A stretch of DNA of 64,000 bases from Aerococcus agrisoli. Its GTDB lineage: Bacteria > Bacillota > Bacilli > Lactobacillales > Aerococcaceae. The stretch covers positions 1 through 64,000 of the forward strand of contig NZ_RKMG01000008.1 of assembly GCF_003797145.1 (NCBI RefSeq), written 5' to 3'. The position numbers and the translations under genes were made by a program. The notes under the pieces are model-generated. The model ran no database searches, was not told the origin of the DNA, and saw only the letters and a list, made by a program, of their open reading frames with translations. Shown piece by piece: positions 24,188-34,323 of the stretch; position 1 is the stretch's first letter, and the number at the start of each line of letters is the position of its first letter.

Positions 24188-26959
24188 TTAGGCCTCCTCT
24201 TCAACTAATGCTTCTGGGTAGTAGTTCACTACAATGTTTGCACAACGCGCACATAAGTGTGGTGCTGCTTCGATTGTACCAACTTCTTCTTTGACTGCAC
24301 GACAACGTTCACAAGTTGCGCCATGTGCATGTTCAATTTCGATGTTGTAAGCTGCTTCGCCTAAAGTATCGTCTTGATGAACATCTAATTGAGATACCAT
24401 CAAGTAAGTTGCTAAGTCTTCACCAACGCTATCTAACAATGCTTTTGTTTCAGCATTTGCATGGATATGTAATCTAGCTTCTAATGATTTACCGATAACT
24501 TTTTCTTCACGAGCTTTTTCTAATGCTTTGTTTACGTCAGATCTGAAGTCCATGAATGCAGACCATTTCGTATTCAATTCATCAGTATTCGCATATTCAA
24601 CAACTTCTGGGAATTCTGCTAATTGCGCATATTCTTCCTCTTCTTGTAAGTATGTCCAGATTTCTTCTGTTGTATGAGGCAAGATTGGTGTCAATAGAAT
24701 TGTCACTGCTTTTGCCACTTCGTACATAACAGTTTGCATGTTACGACGTTTTGGAGAATCTGGTAACTCAATGTAGACAACATCTTTCGCGTAGTCTAGG
24801 TAGAAGTTAGACATATCTTGTGTTAAGAAGTTCGTGATTTCATGGTTAATTGTCATGAAGTCAAAGGTATCGTATGCATGACGGACATTGCGTACCATTT
24901 CATTTAGACGGTTCATCATGTATTGATCGATTGAGTCTAAGTTTTCATATGCAACTGCATTTGTTTTCACATCGTAATCGAATAAGTTACCTAATAGGAA
25001 ACGAACAGTGTTACGGATACGACGGTAGTTTTCAGCAACTTGACCTAAGATATCGTCAGAGATACGTACATCGTAGTATGTATCAACAGATGTTACCCAT
25101 AGACGTAAGATATCTGCACCACGTTGTTTGATTACATCGTTAGGTGACACAGTGTTACCGATAGATTTAGACATCTTGCGACCATCACCATCATTAACGA
25201 ACCCTTGAGAAAGGACTGATTTGTATGGTGCTTCGCCATTTACAGCCACTGATGTTAATAGTGATGAATGGAACCAACCGCGGTATTGGTCAGAACCTTC
25301 TAGGTACATGTCAGCTGGGAATTGTAATTCAGGACGTGTACGTAATACACCGTGGTGTGAAGAACCTGAATCAAACCATACATCCATGATATCCATTTCT
25401 TTGGTGAATTCACCATTTGGAGAAGCTGGATGTGTAAATCCTTCTGGTAATAAATCTTTCGCTTCACGTTCAAACCATACGTTAGAGCCGAATTCATCGA
25501 ATAAATTCGCTACATGATCAATCGTTTCTGGTGTTACGATAGGTTCGCCATTTTCACCATAGAAAATTGGTAGTGGCACGCCCCAAACACGTTGACGTGA
25601 GATAACCCAGTCTTTACGGTCACGAATCATGTTGTGGATACGCGTTTGACCAGATGGATGCCACCATTTCACATCGTTATCGATGATATCAAGCGTATTG
25701 TCACGGATTTTTTCAACTGAACAGAACCATTGCGGTGTCGCACGGTAAATAACAGGTTTCTTCGTACGCCAGTCATGTGGGTATGAGTGGGTAAAGTAAG
25801 AAAGTTTAAGCAAACGACCATTCGCTTCCATCTTTTCGATAGAGATTTTATTACCATCTTGGTAGAATACCCCTTCAAAACCTGGCGCTTCATCAGTGAA
25901 ACGACCTTGGTCATCAAGTGGAGATAAGACATCTAGATCGTAGTTCATGCTAGCAAAATAGTCATCTTCCCCGTGTCCAGGCGCTGTATGTACTAAACCT
26001 GTACCAGATTCAGCAGTAACATGGTCCCCAACAATCACTAGTGACTCACGGTCATAGTATGGGTGTTCAGCAACCATATATTCTAGATCTGTTCCTTTTA
26101 AAGGTTCCCCTTCAATTGTGTAATCGGACCAATCTAGTTTAGCAGCCAATGATTTCACTAAATCAGTAGCTACGACAAATTTACGGTCGTCAACGGCAAC
26201 AATTGAATATTCAAAATCAGGGTTTACAGCAATCGCTAAGTTAGCTGGGATTGTCCAAGGTGTAGTTGTCCAGATAACGAACTCTGCGTTTTCTGGTAAT
26301 TTGCCTTTGGTATCTTTTGCTTTGAATGCTACGTAAATTGATGGTGATTCAACATCATGATATTCAATTTCAGCTTCCGCTAAAGTTGATTCAGAAGATG
26401 GTGACCAATAAACCGGTTTTGCACCCTTGTAGATTAAGCCATTTGCGTACATTTGACCGAATAGACGGATTTGTTGCGCTTCAAATTCTGGTGCAAGTGT
26501 TAAGTATGGGTTCTCCCAGTCACCAGCAACACCTAAGCGTTTGAAATCTTCACGTTGGCCATTTACTTGTTTCCAAGCATATTCCTCACATAATTTACGG
26601 AATTCAGCAAGTGTCATTGATTTACGGTCAACACCTGAGTTTGTCAATGCTTGTTCAATTGGTAGACCATGTGTATCCCAACCTGGTACGTATGGTGAAC
26701 GGTAACCAGACATTGATTTAGAACGGATAATGATATCCTTTGTGATTTTGTTCATGGCATGTCCAATATGGATGTTACCATTTGCGTATGGAGGACCATC
26801 ATGTAAAATCCATGGTGTTTTGTCTTTATTTTTTTCTTGGCGTTTGGCATAAACTGCTTCTTGTTCCCATTCAGCTTGGCGTTCTACTTCTTTAACTGGT
26901 AGATTACCGCGCATAGGAAATTTAGTTTTACCTAAATTTAAAGTCTCTTTTATTTTCAT
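24188..26959 (-). CDS. ileS: Isoleucyl-tRNA synthetase
   Basis: 923 aa class I synthetase. HIGH-type motif in [16 protein letters not shown] motif in [11 protein letters not shown], editing domain between, and a C-terminal zinc ribbon with two CxxC pairs (CERC, CARC). Length and the C-terminal zinc finger fit the type 1 (mupirocin-sensitive) bacterial enzyme. GGAGGAAG before the ATG. Upstream a T-box leader with its own promoter controls it, so its expression depends on uncharged tRNA-Ile. It ends the dcw cluster after divIVA, a common order in Lactobacillales. Confidence 0.98.
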   Translation of the reverse strand: MKIKETLNLGKTKFPMRGNLPVKEVERQAEWEQEAVYAKRQEKNKDKTPWILHDGPPYANGNIHIGHAMNKITKDIIIRSKSMSGYRSPYVPGWDTHGLPIEQALTNSGVDRKSMTLAEFRKLCEEYAWKQVNGQREDFKRLGVAGDWENPYLTLAPEFEAQQIRLFGQMYANGLIYKGAKPVYWSPSSESTLAEAEIEYHDVESPSIYVAFKAKDTKGKLPENAEFVIWTTTPWTIPANLAIAVNPDFEYSIVAVDDRKFVVATDLVKSLAAKLDWSDYTIEGEPLKGTDLEYMVAEHPYYDRESLVIVGDHVTAESGTGLVHTAPGHGEDDYFASMNYDLDVLSPLDDQGRFTDEAPGFEGVFYQDGNKISIEKMEANGRLLKLSYFTHSYPHDWRTKKPVIYRATPQWFCSVEKIRDNTLDIIDNDVKWWHPSGQTRIHNMIRDRKDWVISRQRVWGVPLPIFYGENGEPIVTPETIDHVANLFDEFGSNVWFEREAKDLLPEGFTHPASPNGEFTKEMDIMDVWFDSGSSHHGVLRTRPELQFPADMYLEGSDQYRGWFHSSLLTSVAVNGEAPYKSVLSQGFVNDGDGRKMSKSIGNTVSPNDVIKQRGADILRLWVTSVDTYYDVRISDDILGQVAENYRRIRNTVRFLLGNLFDYDVKTNAVAYENLDSIDQYMMNRLNEMVRNVRHAYDTFDFMTINHEITNFLTQDMSNFYLDYAKDVVYIELPDSPKRRNMQTVMYEVAKAVTILLTPILPHTTEEIWTYLQEEEEYAQLAEFPEVVEYANTDELNTKWSAFMDFRSDVNKALEKAREEKVIGKSLEARLHIHANAETKALLDSVGEDLATYLMVSQLDVHQDDTLGEAAYNIEIEHAHGATCERCRAVKEEVGTIEAAPHLCARCANIVVNYYPEALVEEEA

Positions 26960-27002
26960 ATGCTTTATTCTTCCTCCTAATTGACTTCACTCGTAGAAAT
27001 AA

Positions 27003-27260
27003 AAAAAGCCTCGCCCTAAAAAGGGACGAAGCTACCGTGGTACCACCCAGATTTTGTACAGGCAATGATATATGCCTCTACACTCAATGATCGTATCGTG
27101 ATCAACGTATTTCTTAATGAGTGCAGTTGCACCTGTTCAGAAATCCACTCCTGGATGATAATAAATAACTTTTCTCGCTCTAATTCTCACCTGACATAGA
27201 TTCTCTTTCGATATATTGCGTTATTCATCTTGTTCCACTCTACGTGTGTAATATATACGT
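27003..27260 (-). promoter_or_regulatory. T-box riboswitch leader of ileS
   Basis: On minus the antiterminator word TGGGTGGTACCACGG is present (T-box), followed by the terminator GCTTCGTCCC/GGGCGAGGC with seven T. Upstream are a Stem I-like region with AGGTGAGA and further hairpins. The specifier should be an Ile codon; an ATC occurs near 27160 (TTATCATCC) but I could not place it firmly in the specifier loop. T-boxes switch transcription on when uncharged cognate tRNA binds. Confidence 0.92.
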
Positions 27261-27264
27261 CATA

Positions 27265-27293
27265 ATCTTACTATAAAAATGACGTTCTGACAA
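27265..27293 (-). promoter_or_regulatory. Promoter of the ileS T-box leader
   Basis: On minus TTGTCA (27288-27293), 17 bases, TAAGAT (27265-27270). Confidence 0.75.
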
Positions 27294-27314
27294 CTTTTCA
27301 AATTAAAAACTCGA

Positions 27315-28259
27315 TTAGACTTTTGTTTCGTCACTTGCTTCTGCATCTAATTGGTCATCAGTTGCCACTGTTTCTTCAGCTGGACCTTCGTTCGTTGCGT
27401 CTGCTGTTCCTTCTGCTGTTGATTCAGAAATCACTTCTGTTTCAGCAGTTTCATCGGCTACGGGTGCTTCGGTTTCAGAAACCGGTGCTTGGTCCTCTGC
27501 TACAGGGGCTGCAGTAGTTGCTTGGGCACTTGCTAAGCCAGCTTGATTTGCTACGCCATTTGCGGCTTCAAGGTCACCTTGGGCCACGGCTGTTGTTTTC
27601 CCAGTATCTGGAAGATCTACATTCCCGATAACGGTTGGGATTGCCGGAATGTCATTGTTGAAGAATTCTTCTTTGCGTTGCTCTTTTTCGGCGATTGCGG
27701 CTGCGTCATCGAAAATTGCTGGACCCTTGTCAGAACGAACTGGTAGGTCATAGGTTTTCAGAATTTCATCCAGCTGCGGTGTTGGGACTTCGCCGACTGG
27801 TTTTTCGAAGAATAGGTTTTCCCAACGCGGATCTTCGTACATTGCTTTGGCTTGCAAGACCATACCGAATGATTGGTGTAGGTAAGTACGCGCAGCTTCT
27901 TGTAGGTTGTCGGTTTCGGTATTGACTACGGTTGCTTTTTCGGCTGCCGCTGTTAAAATGGCTTGCGCTTCTTCTTCGGCACGTTCAACGATTAGACTGG
28001 CTTCGTTTAAGGCTTCTTCTCGTAGACGGTCTGCGGCTTCTTGGGCTACAAAGATTGAACGGTTAACGGTAGATTCTTTTCGTTGTGCTGCGTCTACTTC
28101 TTTGTTGGCAACATTAAGTTTTTCTTGTAAATCCTTGTTAGATTCTTCTAGTTTTTCCATAGCTACACGGACTTTGTTGATGAATTCGTCCACTTCTTGT
28201 TTGCCGTAACCTGAAATTTTCTGTTTAAATTTAATGTCTTTTAATTCTGATGCTCGCAT
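27315..28259 (-). CDS. divIVA: Cell division protein DivIVA
   Basis: 314 aa pole- and septum-binding coiled-coil protein. The N-terminal membrane-curvature domain is clear (MRASELKDIKFKQKISGYGK, QEVDEFINKV), followed by coiled coil to about residue 150. The last 110 residues are acidic and Ala/Thr/Glu rich, longer than in Bacillus and probably disordered. AGGAGG before ATG. It follows ylmH in the usual dcw order and precedes ileS, which has its own promoter. Confidence 0.93.
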   Translation of the reverse strand: MRASELKDIKFKQKISGYGKQEVDEFINKVRVAMEKLEESNKDLQEKLNVANKEVDAAQRKESTVNRSIFVAQEAADRLREEALNEASLIVERAEEEAQAILTAAAEKATVVNTETDNLQEAARTYLHQSFGMVLQAKAMYEDPRWENLFFEKPVGEVPTPQLDEILKTYDLPVRSDKGPAIFDDAAAIAEKEQRKEEFFNNDIPAIPTVIGNVDLPDTGKTTAVAQGDLEAANGVANQAGLASAQATTAAPVAEDQAPVSETEAPVADETAETEVISESTAEGTADATNEGPAEETVATDDQLDAEASDETKV

Positions 28260-28271
28260 ATGAATAGCCTC

Positions 28272-29066
28272 CTATTTGTTTTTAATCAGTTCTATTTGCA
28301 CCCTGATTTTGCCTTTTTTGGTTTCCATCAAGGTTGCGACATATTTTAAGCGTCCGTATCCTCGGACTGATGCGATGTCGCCTGGACTTAAAGGTCGTTT
28401 GGCATCGAGTACCTGACCCCAATTCAGTTTGGCCGCCCCGCCTTCGATGAGAAGTTTGGCTTTGGCACGCGGAATTCGAAATCCTTCTGATATAAATGTA
28501 TCAAATCTTAGTGAAGAAAGTGTGACTTCCATGGGTTTCCAGTCAGAAATTGGTTGAATAATTTGGCTTGCTTGGTTGATACGAACCAATTTGACTTTGG
28601 AACCACCCATTTTATCGACTTCAAATTCGAGAAAGTCTGCGATTTTGGCATCCACAAAAAATTGCCAGTCACCTTTGGCTTGGATGATATCGCCAATTCG
28701 GTTACGCTCAACGCCTTGACCTAGCAATGTACCTAAGATTTGGCGATGTTCGATGGAGTTGAATTTGGCGGCGTAATGAATGTCGAAGGCGACTATTTCG
28801 AAGTCACTCGGCTGAATGTCGTAGTATCCTGGTGCCAAGACTGCGCGCTGATTTTCTGCGCCTGGGTAGCCACCGAAGAAGTCGACTTTTACTTCTTCAT
28901 TATTGCCGATGATCATGGTGATGATGGCCACTTCTCTTGGGTTGAGGAATGGTGTTACGACGGGTGCATATTGGTCGATTACAGTGTTAAACCAGTCGGT
29001 CACCTTTTCAACGAAGGCGTGCTCTTCTGGGTGGAAATGCTGAAATAGTTGATTTTTATCTGCCAT
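28272..29066 (-). CDS. ylmH: YlmH family S4-domain RNA-binding protein
   Basis: 264 aa with a C-terminal S4 RNA-binding domain (about residues 183-245, FRIPRAKAKLLIEGGAAKLN) after an N-terminal YlmH domain. Members bind ribosomal material; recent work links YlmH to rescue of stalled 50S subunits, and older work to division-site placement in pneumococcus. The ribosome site is weak (AAGGACGG). In relatives it directly follows ylmG; here about 950 bases of repeat DNA and a terminator lie between, so it needs its own promoter. Confidence 0.92.
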   Translation of the reverse strand: MADKNQLFQHFHPEEHAFVEKVTDWFNTVIDQYAPVVTPFLNPREVAIITMIIGNNEEVKVDFFGGYPGAENQRAVLAPGYYDIQPSDFEIVAFDIHYAAKFNSIEHRQILGTLLGQGVERNRIGDIIQAKGDWQFFVDAKIADFLEFEVDKMGGSKVKLVRINQASQIIQPISDWKPMEVTLSSLRFDTFISEGFRIPRAKAKLLIEGGAAKLNWGQVLDAKRPLSPGDIASVRGYGRLKYVATLMETKKGKIRVQIELIKNK

Positions 29067-29095
29067 GCTACCGTCCTTATCTTTCGTTTACTATC

Positions 29096-29108
29096 CTTAT
29101 TATACAAA
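29096..29108 (-). promoter_or_regulatory. Candidate promoter of ylmH-divIVA
   Basis: On minus TTGTATAAT gives an extended -10 (TATAAT at 29099-29104) 33 bases before the start codon. The -35 is poor. Confidence 0.55.
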
Positions 29109-29148
29109 AAATTCGTGCAGATACCTAGACCAAGCCGATTTATCTTTT

Positions 29149-29405
29149 AAGCCTTCGGCTAGTCGTGTATTGTCCTTTAAAAGCCGTGGGACCTTTAGGA
29201 TGTGACAATAAGCGCTCAGACCCAAACACTGGAAGACTATAGCAGTGACGCACGAAGTGTGGCGCAATATAGTCTGAAGTGGAGTTGGGTCTGCTTATTG
29301 GAACTCAACTTTGAAAGCCAAGGTCTTTCAATTTGAAATCGAGCCAAGGTCTCGATTTCATCCTCGTTCACGGCTAAAGGACATACACTTCCGCCTGCGG
29401 CTTAA
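29149..29405 (+). repeat. Dispersed inverted repeat R6 (contains module copy B)
   Basis: Best-preserved copy. The left arm 29165-29188 (GTGTATTGTCC..AGCCGTG) pairs with the right arm 29369-29388 (CACGGCTAAAGGACATACAC). The core has GAAAGCC, GGTCTTTC and GAAATCGAG..CTCGATTTC. Module B is inserted between GGACC and GCC. It ends CCGCCTGCGGCT like R2. Confidence 0.8.
29197..29311 (+). ncRNA. Candidate structured RNA/element, copy B
   Basis: All helices are perfect or nearly so: P1 29206-29213/29293-29300, P2 29218-29225/29285-29292, P3 29234-29241/29268-29275 and P4 29249-29253/29257-29261 with a GAA loop. Helix bases differ from copies A and C at most positions while pairing is kept. Shared unpaired words: AGGATGTGA, GCTC, TGGA, GAAG and GAACTCAACTT. 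Total length 115 against 116 and 117. Expression and sense are not known. Confidence 0.5.
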
Positions 29406-29972
29406 AAAATACAGGCATACTAGTTTGATACTATTTTTTAAATAAAATTACTAAATATCTGCCAATAACAATATATTTTGCTGATATTTGTGCGTTCAAA
29501 TTTGGATTTTCTTTTGGAAGTGATTAAAAGGGCAAGAGGGTTAAAGCCCTCTTACCGATTGATTTTGGCTATTCTTAAACGGGGCAGCCATTTGTGATGA
29601 ATCGGCTAATTATTCACGAACAAGATTTTATTTGTGATTTTTGGGGTGAATTGTCGTAAATCAAATTTGGTTTGCGACAATTCAAACTCATATTCACATA
29701 TGAATTTCCATATGTGATGGTGACAATAGCGCTATCATTTATGGGGATATATTTGTAGTAAATTCAGAGAAAATAGCTTAAATGACATTTCGTATGCGAA
29801 TAATCGGAAAATTATTCACATATGAAATCTGATTTATGAATGCAACAAAATCATGGGTGCACCATAAGCCAACCTCACTTGTGTCGGTGACTGAATGACT
29901 CACGGCTTGGTGGCAAGCACCTGCACCTAACCTGAAATCCCCCGTCTTGAATAGTAGCCGTCATTTTCCCAA
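29406..29972. other. AT-rich gene-free island between ylmH and ylmG
   Basis: No gene seen. From about 29585 to 29850 many imperfect palindromic words recur: TTTGTGAT, TATTCACGAA, ATTCACATATGAAT, CCATATGTGAT, TTCGTATGCGAAT and ATTCACATATGAAA. The same words appear in the island at 12160-12395. Confidence 0.45.
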
Positions 29973-29975
29973 AAC

Positions 29976-30012
29976 AAAAAAGAGCTGGTACAAGTGCATG
30001 TACCAACTCTAT
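29976..30012 (-). terminator. Terminator of ylmG (end of the main dcw transcript)
   Basis: Stem 29981-29992/29999-30010 with a CAAGTGCA-type loop, one G-T pair, then T on minus. It begins a few bases after the ylmG stop. Confidence 0.85.
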
Positions 30013-30015
30013 TTG

Positions 30016-30270
30016 TTAGAATCGTAAGATGTTTAGGCCGTTTGAGGCTAGTTGTAGGACCAATACGCCGATCAAGACTGAGAATGAAACGCCACCGATT
30101 GATGGGATTAGATTGTCAAAGAATGATAGGTACGGGTGCGCTAGACGTTCGATGATTTGACCGAAGCGTGAGTCGCGGGCGCCTGGAAACCATGATAGTA
30201 AGGCGTACACGACTAGGACTAGTGTGTAGACGTAAATGAGATCTTGTAAGATGTTCACTAGACTATTCAC
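30016..30270 (-). CDS. ylmG: YlmG/YggT family membrane protein
   Basis: 84 aa with two membrane helices (about residues 8-25 and 58-80) and the family signature VYALLSWFPGARDSRFGQI between. The family takes part in septum or membrane organisation. Start is a GTG five bases after the AGGTGA site, which lies inside the end of sepF; the genes overlap by eight bases. The much longer open frame upstream merely overlaps sepF. A terminator follows, which splits it from ylmH. Confidence 0.88.
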   Translation of the reverse strand: MNSLVNILQDLIYVYTLVLVVYALLSWFPGARDSRFGQIIERLAHPYLSFFDNLIPSIGGVSFSVLIGVLVLQLASNGLNILRF

Positions 30271-30838
30271 GTGATTCACCTTCTCTTTCCCAGATGTTGC
30301 CACGTTCTCTTGTTGCTTTGCTAGCAGCGTGATTGTTTGTGTATTCTTCGTACAAGCCTTCGATATGAACGGTTTCTGGTACGGCGATGAAGACATCGCT
30401 TGCGACACGTTGTAAGTCACCATTGATGGCATAAACCACGCCAGTCATATAGTCAACGAAACGACGTGCGTCGTCATCAGACATTTGGGCCAAGTTCAAG
30501 ACTACAGATTTGCCTGCTAGTAATGATTGGCTGATTCGTTCTGCTTCTGCAAAGATACGTGGTTTGAAGACCTCAACGGTTGCTGAAGTTTTACGTGTTT
30601 CGTTTATATTCACCACATTGTTACGGTTCGCATCATTTGCCATTACTTTGTTTTGCTCCTTCGTTGCTTGTTGCGTGTTTACTTGTTTGTCTACGATTGG
30701 TGCTGTATAAGCGGGTTCTTGAGACGTGTATGGCGCTTGATTTTCTATGCCATCTTGCGCTTCGTACGCTTCGTAGTCATCATCGTAGTTTTCATCGTCA
30801 TTTCCAAAGATGTTGGAAAAAAAGTCTTTCAAGGCCAT
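30263..30838 (-). CDS. sepF: Cell division protein SepF
   Basis: 191 aa. Short amphipathic N-terminal membrane anchor (MALKDFFSNIFG), an acidic Gln/Asn-rich linker of about 80 residues, then the conserved SepF core (VEVFKPRIF, AGKSVVLNLAQMSDDDARRFVDYMTG). SepF rings tether FtsZ filaments to the membrane and bundle them. Good ribosome site (GGAGGA). It follows ylmE and overlaps ylmG. Confidence 0.94.
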   Translation of the reverse strand: MALKDFFSNIFGNDDENYDDDYEAYEAQDGIENQAPYTSQEPAYTAPIVDKQVNTQQATKEQNKVMANDANRNNVVNINETRKTSATVEVFKPRIFAEAERISQSLLAGKSVVLNLAQMSDDDARRFVDYMTGVVYAINGDLQRVASDVFIAVPETVHIEGLYEEYTNNHAASKATRERGNIWEREGESRE

Positions 30839-30853
30839 GCTGGATTCCTCCGT

Positions 30854-31534
30854 TTATTCTGCGTCTGTCTTAAAAAATGCTGAACCAATGCGGACGAAAT
30901 CGGCACCTTCTTCAATGGCAATTGCATAGTCACCTGACATACCCATACTTAAATGTTGGCATGGTGCGTAAGCTTTGCCCATTGCTTGGACTTGGTCACG
31001 CAAGTCGCGTAATTGTCCAAAGTAAGTGTGTAGTGCTGTTTCATCAGCATCAATTGGCGCCATCGTCATTAAGCCGACAACTTCAATTTTGTCGTATTCT
31101 GCGATAGCATCCACAAAGGCACTTAATTCTTCTGGTGCAATCCCATGTTTCGCTTCTTCGCCGGACACGTTTACTTGCACAAAACATTTAATGACATGGT
31201 CTGCACGTTTGTTGATTTCTTTTGCTAATTTCAATCGATCTAAAGCATGGAAGTAAGCAACTTGGTTGATTACGTCTTTTACTTTACGGGTTTGAAGCGT
31301 ACCAATCAGATGCCATTGAATATCTTCAGGCATTGCTGGCATTTTTTCAAATAAGCCCTCTGGACGATTTTCTGCAAAGTTTCTTACTCCTGCATCGTAT
31401 ACTGCCATGGCTTCATCTATAGAATGATACTTAGAAACACAAATCAGCGTCACATCATTTGATGATAACGCTGATGCTTTTTGTGCATTCGCAATATTGC
31501 ATTCAATAGACTGCAAATTATCGCTAATGGTCAT
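30854..31534 (-). CDS. ylmE: YggS/YlmE family pyridoxal phosphate homeostasis protein
   Basis: 226 aa alanine-racemase-like barrel without the second domain. The PLP lysine lies in LICVSKYHS; other family motifs are NFAENRPEG, WHLIGTLQ, VNVSGEEAKHG and LSMGMSGDY with the phosphate-binding Ser/Gly. It buffers PLP rather than catalysing a known reaction. It starts one base after the ftsZ stop, typical of the ftsZ-ylmE-sepF order. Confidence 0.93.
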   Translation of the reverse strand: MTISDNLQSIECNIANAQKASALSSNDVTLICVSKYHSIDEAMAVYDAGVRNFAENRPEGLFEKMPAMPEDIQWHLIGTLQTRKVKDVINQVAYFHALDRLKLAKEINKRADHVIKCFVQVNVSGEEAKHGIAPEELSAFVDAIAEYDKIEVVGLMTMAPIDADETALHTYFGQLRDLRDQVQAMGKAYAPCQHLSMGMSGDYAIAIEEGADFVRIGSAFFKTDAE

Positions 31535-31535
31535 A

Positions 31536-32804
31536 TTAACGACGACGCTTTCTGAAGAAAGGTGGTGTATCTAATTCATCGTCATCTGATGAATTAGATG
31601 AGAAGTCATTGTTTAAAGGTGTAGTATCTTCGAAACGGCTACGAGTTGAACGGTTAGTGTCTTCGTAACGGCTGTTGTCGAAGTCGTTGAACACGTCACG
31701 AGTTTCTTCTTGACGACGTTCAGGAACTTGTTTTTCTTTGAAGTTTTCTGGTTGGTTAGCGAAGTCACGACCTGTGCTAGTTTGTTGGAAAGCTGAGTGG
31801 CCACCATTGCGTTTTGCACGTTTTTCATCGCGACGTTTTTCAGTATCGATACCTGTTGCAATAACAGTTACGATTACTTCGTCTTCTAATGTTTCATCAA
31901 TTGTTGTACCGAAGATAATGTTTACTTCTGATGAAGAAGCAGCAGCTACGATATCAGCAGCGTCTTGAGCTTCGAATAAAGTCAAGTCGTCGCCACCTTT
32001 GATGTTCAATAGAATTTGTTCTGCACCATCGATAGATACTTCTAATAATGGAGAAGAAATAGCTTTCTTAGTTGCTTCAGCAGTACGGTTTTCACCCGTA
32101 CCAGAACCAATACCCATTAAGGCAGTACCTTGGTCAGCCATTACTGTACGAACGTCAGCAAAGTCCAAGTTTACGTAACCAGGCGCTGTAATCAAGTCAG
32201 AGATACCTTGTACACCTTGGCGTAATACGTTGTCAGCTTCACCAAATGCTTCACGCATAGGTGTCTTTTTGTCAACGATTTCTAATAAACGGTTGTTTGA
32301 GATTGTTACTAATGTATCAACGTGTTGTTTCATTTCAGCGATACCTTGAGCAGCTGACCGACCACGTTTAGGTCCTTCGAAAGTGAATGGACGTGTAACA
32401 ACACCGACAGTTAATGCACCGATTTCTTCTTTTGCAATGCGGGCAACGATTGGTGCAGCACCTGTACCGGTACCACCACCCATACCAGCAGTGATGAAGA
32501 TTAAGTCAGCACCTTGTAAAGCTTCACGGATTTGATCTTCTGATTCTTCAGCAGCTTTGGCACCAACTTCTGGTTGTGCACCTGCACCTAAACCGCGAGT
32601 TGATTTAGGGCCAAGTTGAATTTTTACATCAGCTTTTGAGTTTTTTAAGGCTTGTGTATCTGTATTGGCAACGATAAATTCAACGCCACGTACGTTTTCT
32701 TCAATCATACGGTTAACTGCGTTGTTACCACCACCACCAACACCTACTACCTTAATAGTAGCGTTGTTCATATCCATGTTGTCGTATTCGAATTCCATAT
32801 CCAT
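31536..32804 (-). CDS. ftsZ: Cell division protein FtsZ
   Basis: Bacterial tubulin, 422 aa, forming the Z ring. Nucleotide site: [14 protein letters not shown] and the tubulin signature [11 protein letters not shown]7 loop [12 protein letters not shown] long charged linker (about residues 318-405, Arg/Asn/Asp rich) leads to the conserved C-terminal peptide [13 protein letters not shown], which binds FtsA, SepF and EzrA. AGGAGG seven bases before the ATG. Confidence 0.98.
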   Translation of the reverse strand: MDMEFEYDNMDMNNATIKVVGVGGGGNNAVNRMIEENVRGVEFIVANTDTQALKNSKADVKIQLGPKSTRGLGAGAQPEVGAKAAEESEDQIREALQGADLIFITAGMGGGTGTGAAPIVARIAKEEIGALTVGVVTRPFTFEGPKRGRSAAQGIAEMKQHVDTLVTISNNRLLEIVDKKTPMREAFGEADNVLRQGVQGISDLITAPGYVNLDFADVRTVMADQGTALMGIGSGTGENRTAEATKKAISSPLLEVSIDGAEQILLNIKGGDDLTLFEAQDAADIVAAASSSEVNIIFGTTIDETLEDEVIVTVIATGIDTEKRRDEKRAKRNGGHSAFQQTSTGRDFANQPENFKEKQVPERRQEETRDVFNDFDNSRYEDTNRSTRSRFEDTTPLNNDFSSNSSDDDELDTPPFFRKRRR

Positions 32805-32827
32805 CTTATATCCTCCTGGTAATCATA

Positions 32828-34246
32828 TTAGGCAAAAAAGTCTTTGAAGAATTTTTTAATTTTATCAACTGAGCTTTCTTCTTCATCTGACTCAGTGTCG
32901 TTGTAATCATCTTGATATTGGTTTGCTTGCGCATCATCATCATAATAGTCTTGTTGATTTGCAGCTGGCACGTCTTGTGCTTCAGTTACTTTATCATCTT
33001 TTACTTGACTATAATTGTCAACAGATTCAACTGTTGGTCGAACCGCTGGTGCAGGTTGCGCTTTAGCTTTCACTGGGCTCGCAACTTGTTTGTCATTATC
33101 TTGCGCAAGGTGATGAATATCATCAAGTTGTGCAACATATTGAATCAAGCCGATTGCTGTCGTGAAGATTGGGTTACGTAACCCAACGTATTCTGGAATG
33201 TAGTAACGTACTTCATGTTCAAATACTTCTTCAGCTAAGTCAAGTACACCTGGTAATGACGCTGCCCCACCTGTGACAATAATACCACCTGGTAAAGCAA
33301 AAGCTTCGATTTTCTTAAGAGGTTTTTTCAAGGTTTCAAAGATTTGACGTTCACGAGCCTCAATAATTTCAGCAAGATAGTGTTCGTCCACACGTTCTGG
33401 GTTTACTTTCCCAATTGTTTCAACAGGGAAGAATTCAGATTCGCTTGTGTCTTTTGGTAATGCATACCCATATTCTAATTTAATTTGTTCTGCATTTTCA
33501 ATTGATGTGTTTAAAATAGTAGAAATATCTTTGGTAACTAGTTCTCCACCTTCGTGGTCAACTGTCGCAAATTTTAATAGATCATCGTGGAAAACAGAAA
33601 CGCTTGTTTGTCCGCCACCCATGTCGATTAAAATTGTACCAAATTCACGTTCACTTTGGCTCATTGCTGCATAAGCATTTGCGTATGATTGAACTACTAA
33701 TTCTTTAATGTTTAAACCGGCCATTGAAACGCAACGACGAATGTTATGTACAAGTGTTTTCGGACCTGTAATAAGATTTGCGTATAATTCAAGACGTACA
33801 CCAATCATGCCGCGTGGGTCTTTGATGTTGTCGAATCCATCGACGATAAATTCTTCTGGCATTACTGAAATGATTTCTCTTTCAGCTGGAACTGAACGAA
33901 CTTTCGCTGCTGCGAGTACGTTTTTTACGTCTTTGTCGGTAATTTCTCTGTTTTCTGTTGAAACAGCGATCATTCCATAGCAAGGTTCGATGTTTACTTG
34001 ATTGCTTGGAACACCCACGATTACGTCTGTAATAGTGTGATTAGATTTCTTTTCCGCTTTTTGAATTGCGCGTTTGATAGACGCTACCGTCTTATCAATA
34101 TCCACAATCACTCCGCGACTTAACCCTTGTGAGCGTTCGTGACCTACTCCAATAACATTTATCTGTTGGTTTACATATTCTGCAACTACTACTTTTATTG
34201 AAGTGGTTCCAATATCTAAACTTGCAAAAATCTCTGGCTGAACCAT
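32828..34246 (-). CDS. ftsA: Cell division protein FtsA
   Basis: 472 aa actin-like membrane anchor of FtsZ. N-terminal FASLDIGTTSIKVVV is the phosphate-1 loop, IDMGGGQTSV the phosphate-2 loop, and GGIIVTGGAASLPG the adenosine motif. A long disordered acidic stretch (about 390-455) precedes the amphipathic membrane helix VDKIKKFFKDFFA. AGGAGG before ATG. A separate promoter-like region lies in the 207-base gap to divIB. Confidence 0.97.
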   Translation of the reverse strand: MVQPEIFASLDIGTTSIKVVVAEYVNQQINVIGVGHERSQGLSRGVIVDIDKTVASIKRAIQKAEKKSNHTITDVIVGVPSNQVNIEPCYGMIAVSTENREITDKDVKNVLAAAKVRSVPAEREIISVMPEEFIVDGFDNIKDPRGMIGVRLELYANLITGPKTLVHNIRRCVSMAGLNIKELVVQSYANAYAAMSQSEREFGTILIDMGGGQTSVSVFHDDLLKFATVDHEGGELVTKDISTILNTSIENAEQIKLEYGYALPKDTSESEFFPVETIGKVNPERVDEHYLAEIIEARERQIFETLKKPLKKIEAFALPGGIIVTGGAASLPGVLDLAEEVFEHEVRYYIPEYVGLRNPIFTTAIGLIQYVAQLDDIHHLAQDNDKQVASPVKAKAQPAPAVRPTVESVDNYSQVKDDKVTEAQDVPAANQQDYYDDDAQANQYQDDYNDTESDEEESSVDKIKKFFKDFFA

Positions 34247-34294
34247 GTTTATTGAAACCTCCTAGAAAATTAAATATTTAATCGTATCGTTATC

Positions 34295-34323
34295 ATTTTA
34301 ACATAGACAATATCATTTACCAA
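34295..34323 (-). promoter_or_regulatory. Candidate internal promoter before ftsA
   Basis: On minus TTGGTA (34318-34323), 17 bases, TAAAAT (34295-34300), 49 bases before ftsA. Upstream is a perfect 8-base inverted repeat, TGTCAATT/AATTGACA (34357-34377), and a hairpin CTTCTCATTTAATGAGAAG (34433-34451) just after divIB. Confidence 0.55.

Noticed and set aside
29149-29405. Insertion sequence remnant
   Set aside because: No transposase fragment, no terminal repeat of IS type and no target duplication that repeats between copies; kept as a non-coding repeat family.
30270-30432. N-terminal extension of YlmG
   Set aside because: It overlaps sepF in another frame, has no ribosome site and is unlike the family; the short form matches the usual length.
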